Origin: an uncultured Treponema sp.
GTDB taxonomy: Bacteria; Spirochaetota; Spirochaetia; Treponematales; Treponemataceae
Reading direction: 5' to 3'
NCBI GenBank assembly: GCA_947176045.1
Contig: CAMWPF010000109.1
Coordinates: 1 to 5,736, forward strand
DNA: 5,736 bases
The stretch's first letter is position 1. Each line of letters starts with the position of its first letter. The notes beneath the pieces were generated by a model that searched no databases, had not been told where the DNA came from, and worked only from the letters and a program-made list of their open reading frames with translations. This document shows positions 5,185 through 5,736 of the stretch, one piece after another. The position numbers and the translations under genes are program-made.

Positions 5185-5736
5185 TCAGCGTTTTTTGAAC
5201 AACCTGTACCAGATAAGGATAAGTATATACCACAGGAACGGGAAAATCAAAAAGATTTTCAGCGGGTTCCTTATGATTTCATGGTAGATTTCGTTGCCGC
5301 GTTCAAATGTCTTTTCGCTTACCCGCTTTATGCGCTTTGAAAAAATTTCGAGGGATTCTTTGTAATAGATGAAGATGCTGGATGAGAACTGGCCGTGCCG
5401 CCGCCATGCCCAGCAGTCTTTTTCCTTGATGCCTTCGCTCATCAGCACCAGCGAAGGAGACGATTTGTAGATTGCCTGAATTACGTCCGGCTCGATTGAT
5501 TTTGCATAATACCCCGGATATCGCCCCAAAATTGTGAGCTGGGGGAACGTCGCCCGTACGTTCCGCTCGGCGACATGGAGCGTCTGCGGGCGCGAGCCGA
5601 ACAGGTAGAGCGATTTGAAATGATCGTCGAGGGCTGTCAGGATGCTGATGACTGCGTTGAACGGATTGTAGCGGACGGGAATTCCCTTCTTGAGGAAGGC
5701 GGCGCCTTTGATGATGCTTTTCGATATGGGCAGGAC
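5185..5736 (-). CDS. WecG/TagA/CpsF family glycosyltransferase-like protein, C-terminal part, with a C-terminal membrane helix
   Basis: The gene enters from the right edge; 183 residues and the stop are visible. The family (GT26) transfers N-acetylmannosamine or related sugars to lipid-linked acceptors at the cytoplasmic membrane. Family-like blocks are KSLYLFGSRP (41-50; usually V-F-L-L-G), TFPQLTILGRYPGYY (63-77; usually Y-P-x-L-x-I-x-G-x-x-x-G-Y), VIQAIYKSSPSLVLM (85-99), and a late region (118-160) resembling the usual G-x-x-F-D-x-x-A-G-x-x-x-R-A-P segment ending near an E-P, here RNP. By eye, the expected P-D-G near residue 3 reads P-I-S, and the P-K-Q-E-x-W motif reads IKEKDCW (103-109), so catalytic residues seem lost. 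Residues about 160-178 (KIFLIFPFLWYILILIWYR) form a probable membrane helix followed by RLFKKR, a positive-inside end. It may be a non-enzymatic relative. The N-terminus is outside the window. Confidence 0.72.
   Translation of the reverse strand, partial: VLPISKSIIKGAAFLKKGIPVRYNPFNAVISILTALDDHFKSLYLFGSRPQTLHVAERNVRATFPQLTILGRYPGYYAKSIEPDVIQAIYKSSPSLVLMSEGIKEKDCWAWRRHGQFSSSIFIYYKESLEIFSKRIKRVSEKTFERGNEIYHEIIRNPLKIFLIFPFLWYILILIWYRLFKKR
5222..5250 (-). promoter_or_regulatory. Possible internal promoter for the AAA+ ATPase gene
   Basis: On the minus strand TTGATT (5250-5245) and TATACT (5227-5222) are 17 bp apart, matching the consensus at four and five of six positions. A transcript starting near 5215 would have a leader of about 43 to 46 nt containing the AAGG site. 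The motif lies within codons for a hydrophobic helix of the upstream gene, where A/T-rich sequence can produce such matches by chance. Confidence 0.4.

Overview
This 5.7-kb window is GC-rich (a bit under 60% by eye). All four confident genes lie on the minus strand, so transcription runs from the right edge to the left. The gene set suggests a Treponema-like spirochaete: a Tex protein with a long basic tail, a divergent dicarboxylate-type symporter, a sigma-54 activator-like ATPase without a DNA-binding domain, and a divergent WecG/TagA/CpsF protein. That placement rests on general resemblance and was not tested by a search.

Layout from right to left. (1) Positions 5736-5185 hold the C-terminal part of a WecG/TagA/CpsF glycosyltransferase-like protein. 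It ends in a membrane helix and seems to lack the family's catalytic signatures. (2) After a 12-nt gap, 5172-4006 encodes a 388-aa AAA+ ATPase of the sigma-54 activator type. Its ATPase and GAFTGA motifs are intact, its receiver-like N-terminus is degenerate, and it has no C-terminal helix-turn-helix. A possible internal promoter lies in the end of the gene before it. (3) A 106-nt gap (3900-4005) carries a promoter for 3899-2670, a 409-aa DAACS-family symporter whose substrate and cation motifs are strongly altered. (4) A 112-nt gap (2558-2669) carries a near-consensus promoter for tex (2557-170). Tex is followed by a strong hairpin terminator at 126-162. (5) The left 125 bases hold at most the tail of a plus-strand reading frame that would converge on tex.

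The first two genes look like one transcription unit that may link a membrane-anchored, glycosyltransferase-derived protein to a sigma-54 type regulator. The symporter and tex each have their own promoter. In both cases the -10 box is only 6 to 8 nt from the ATG and there is no Shine-Dalgarno sequence, so both mRNAs are predicted to be leaderless or nearly so. I see no RNA genes, mobile elements, CRISPR arrays or phage genes. No clearly new multi-gene system is evident. The best leads are the two leaderless promoters, the DNA-binding-less activator paired with the degenerate glycosyltransferase, and the altered symporter.
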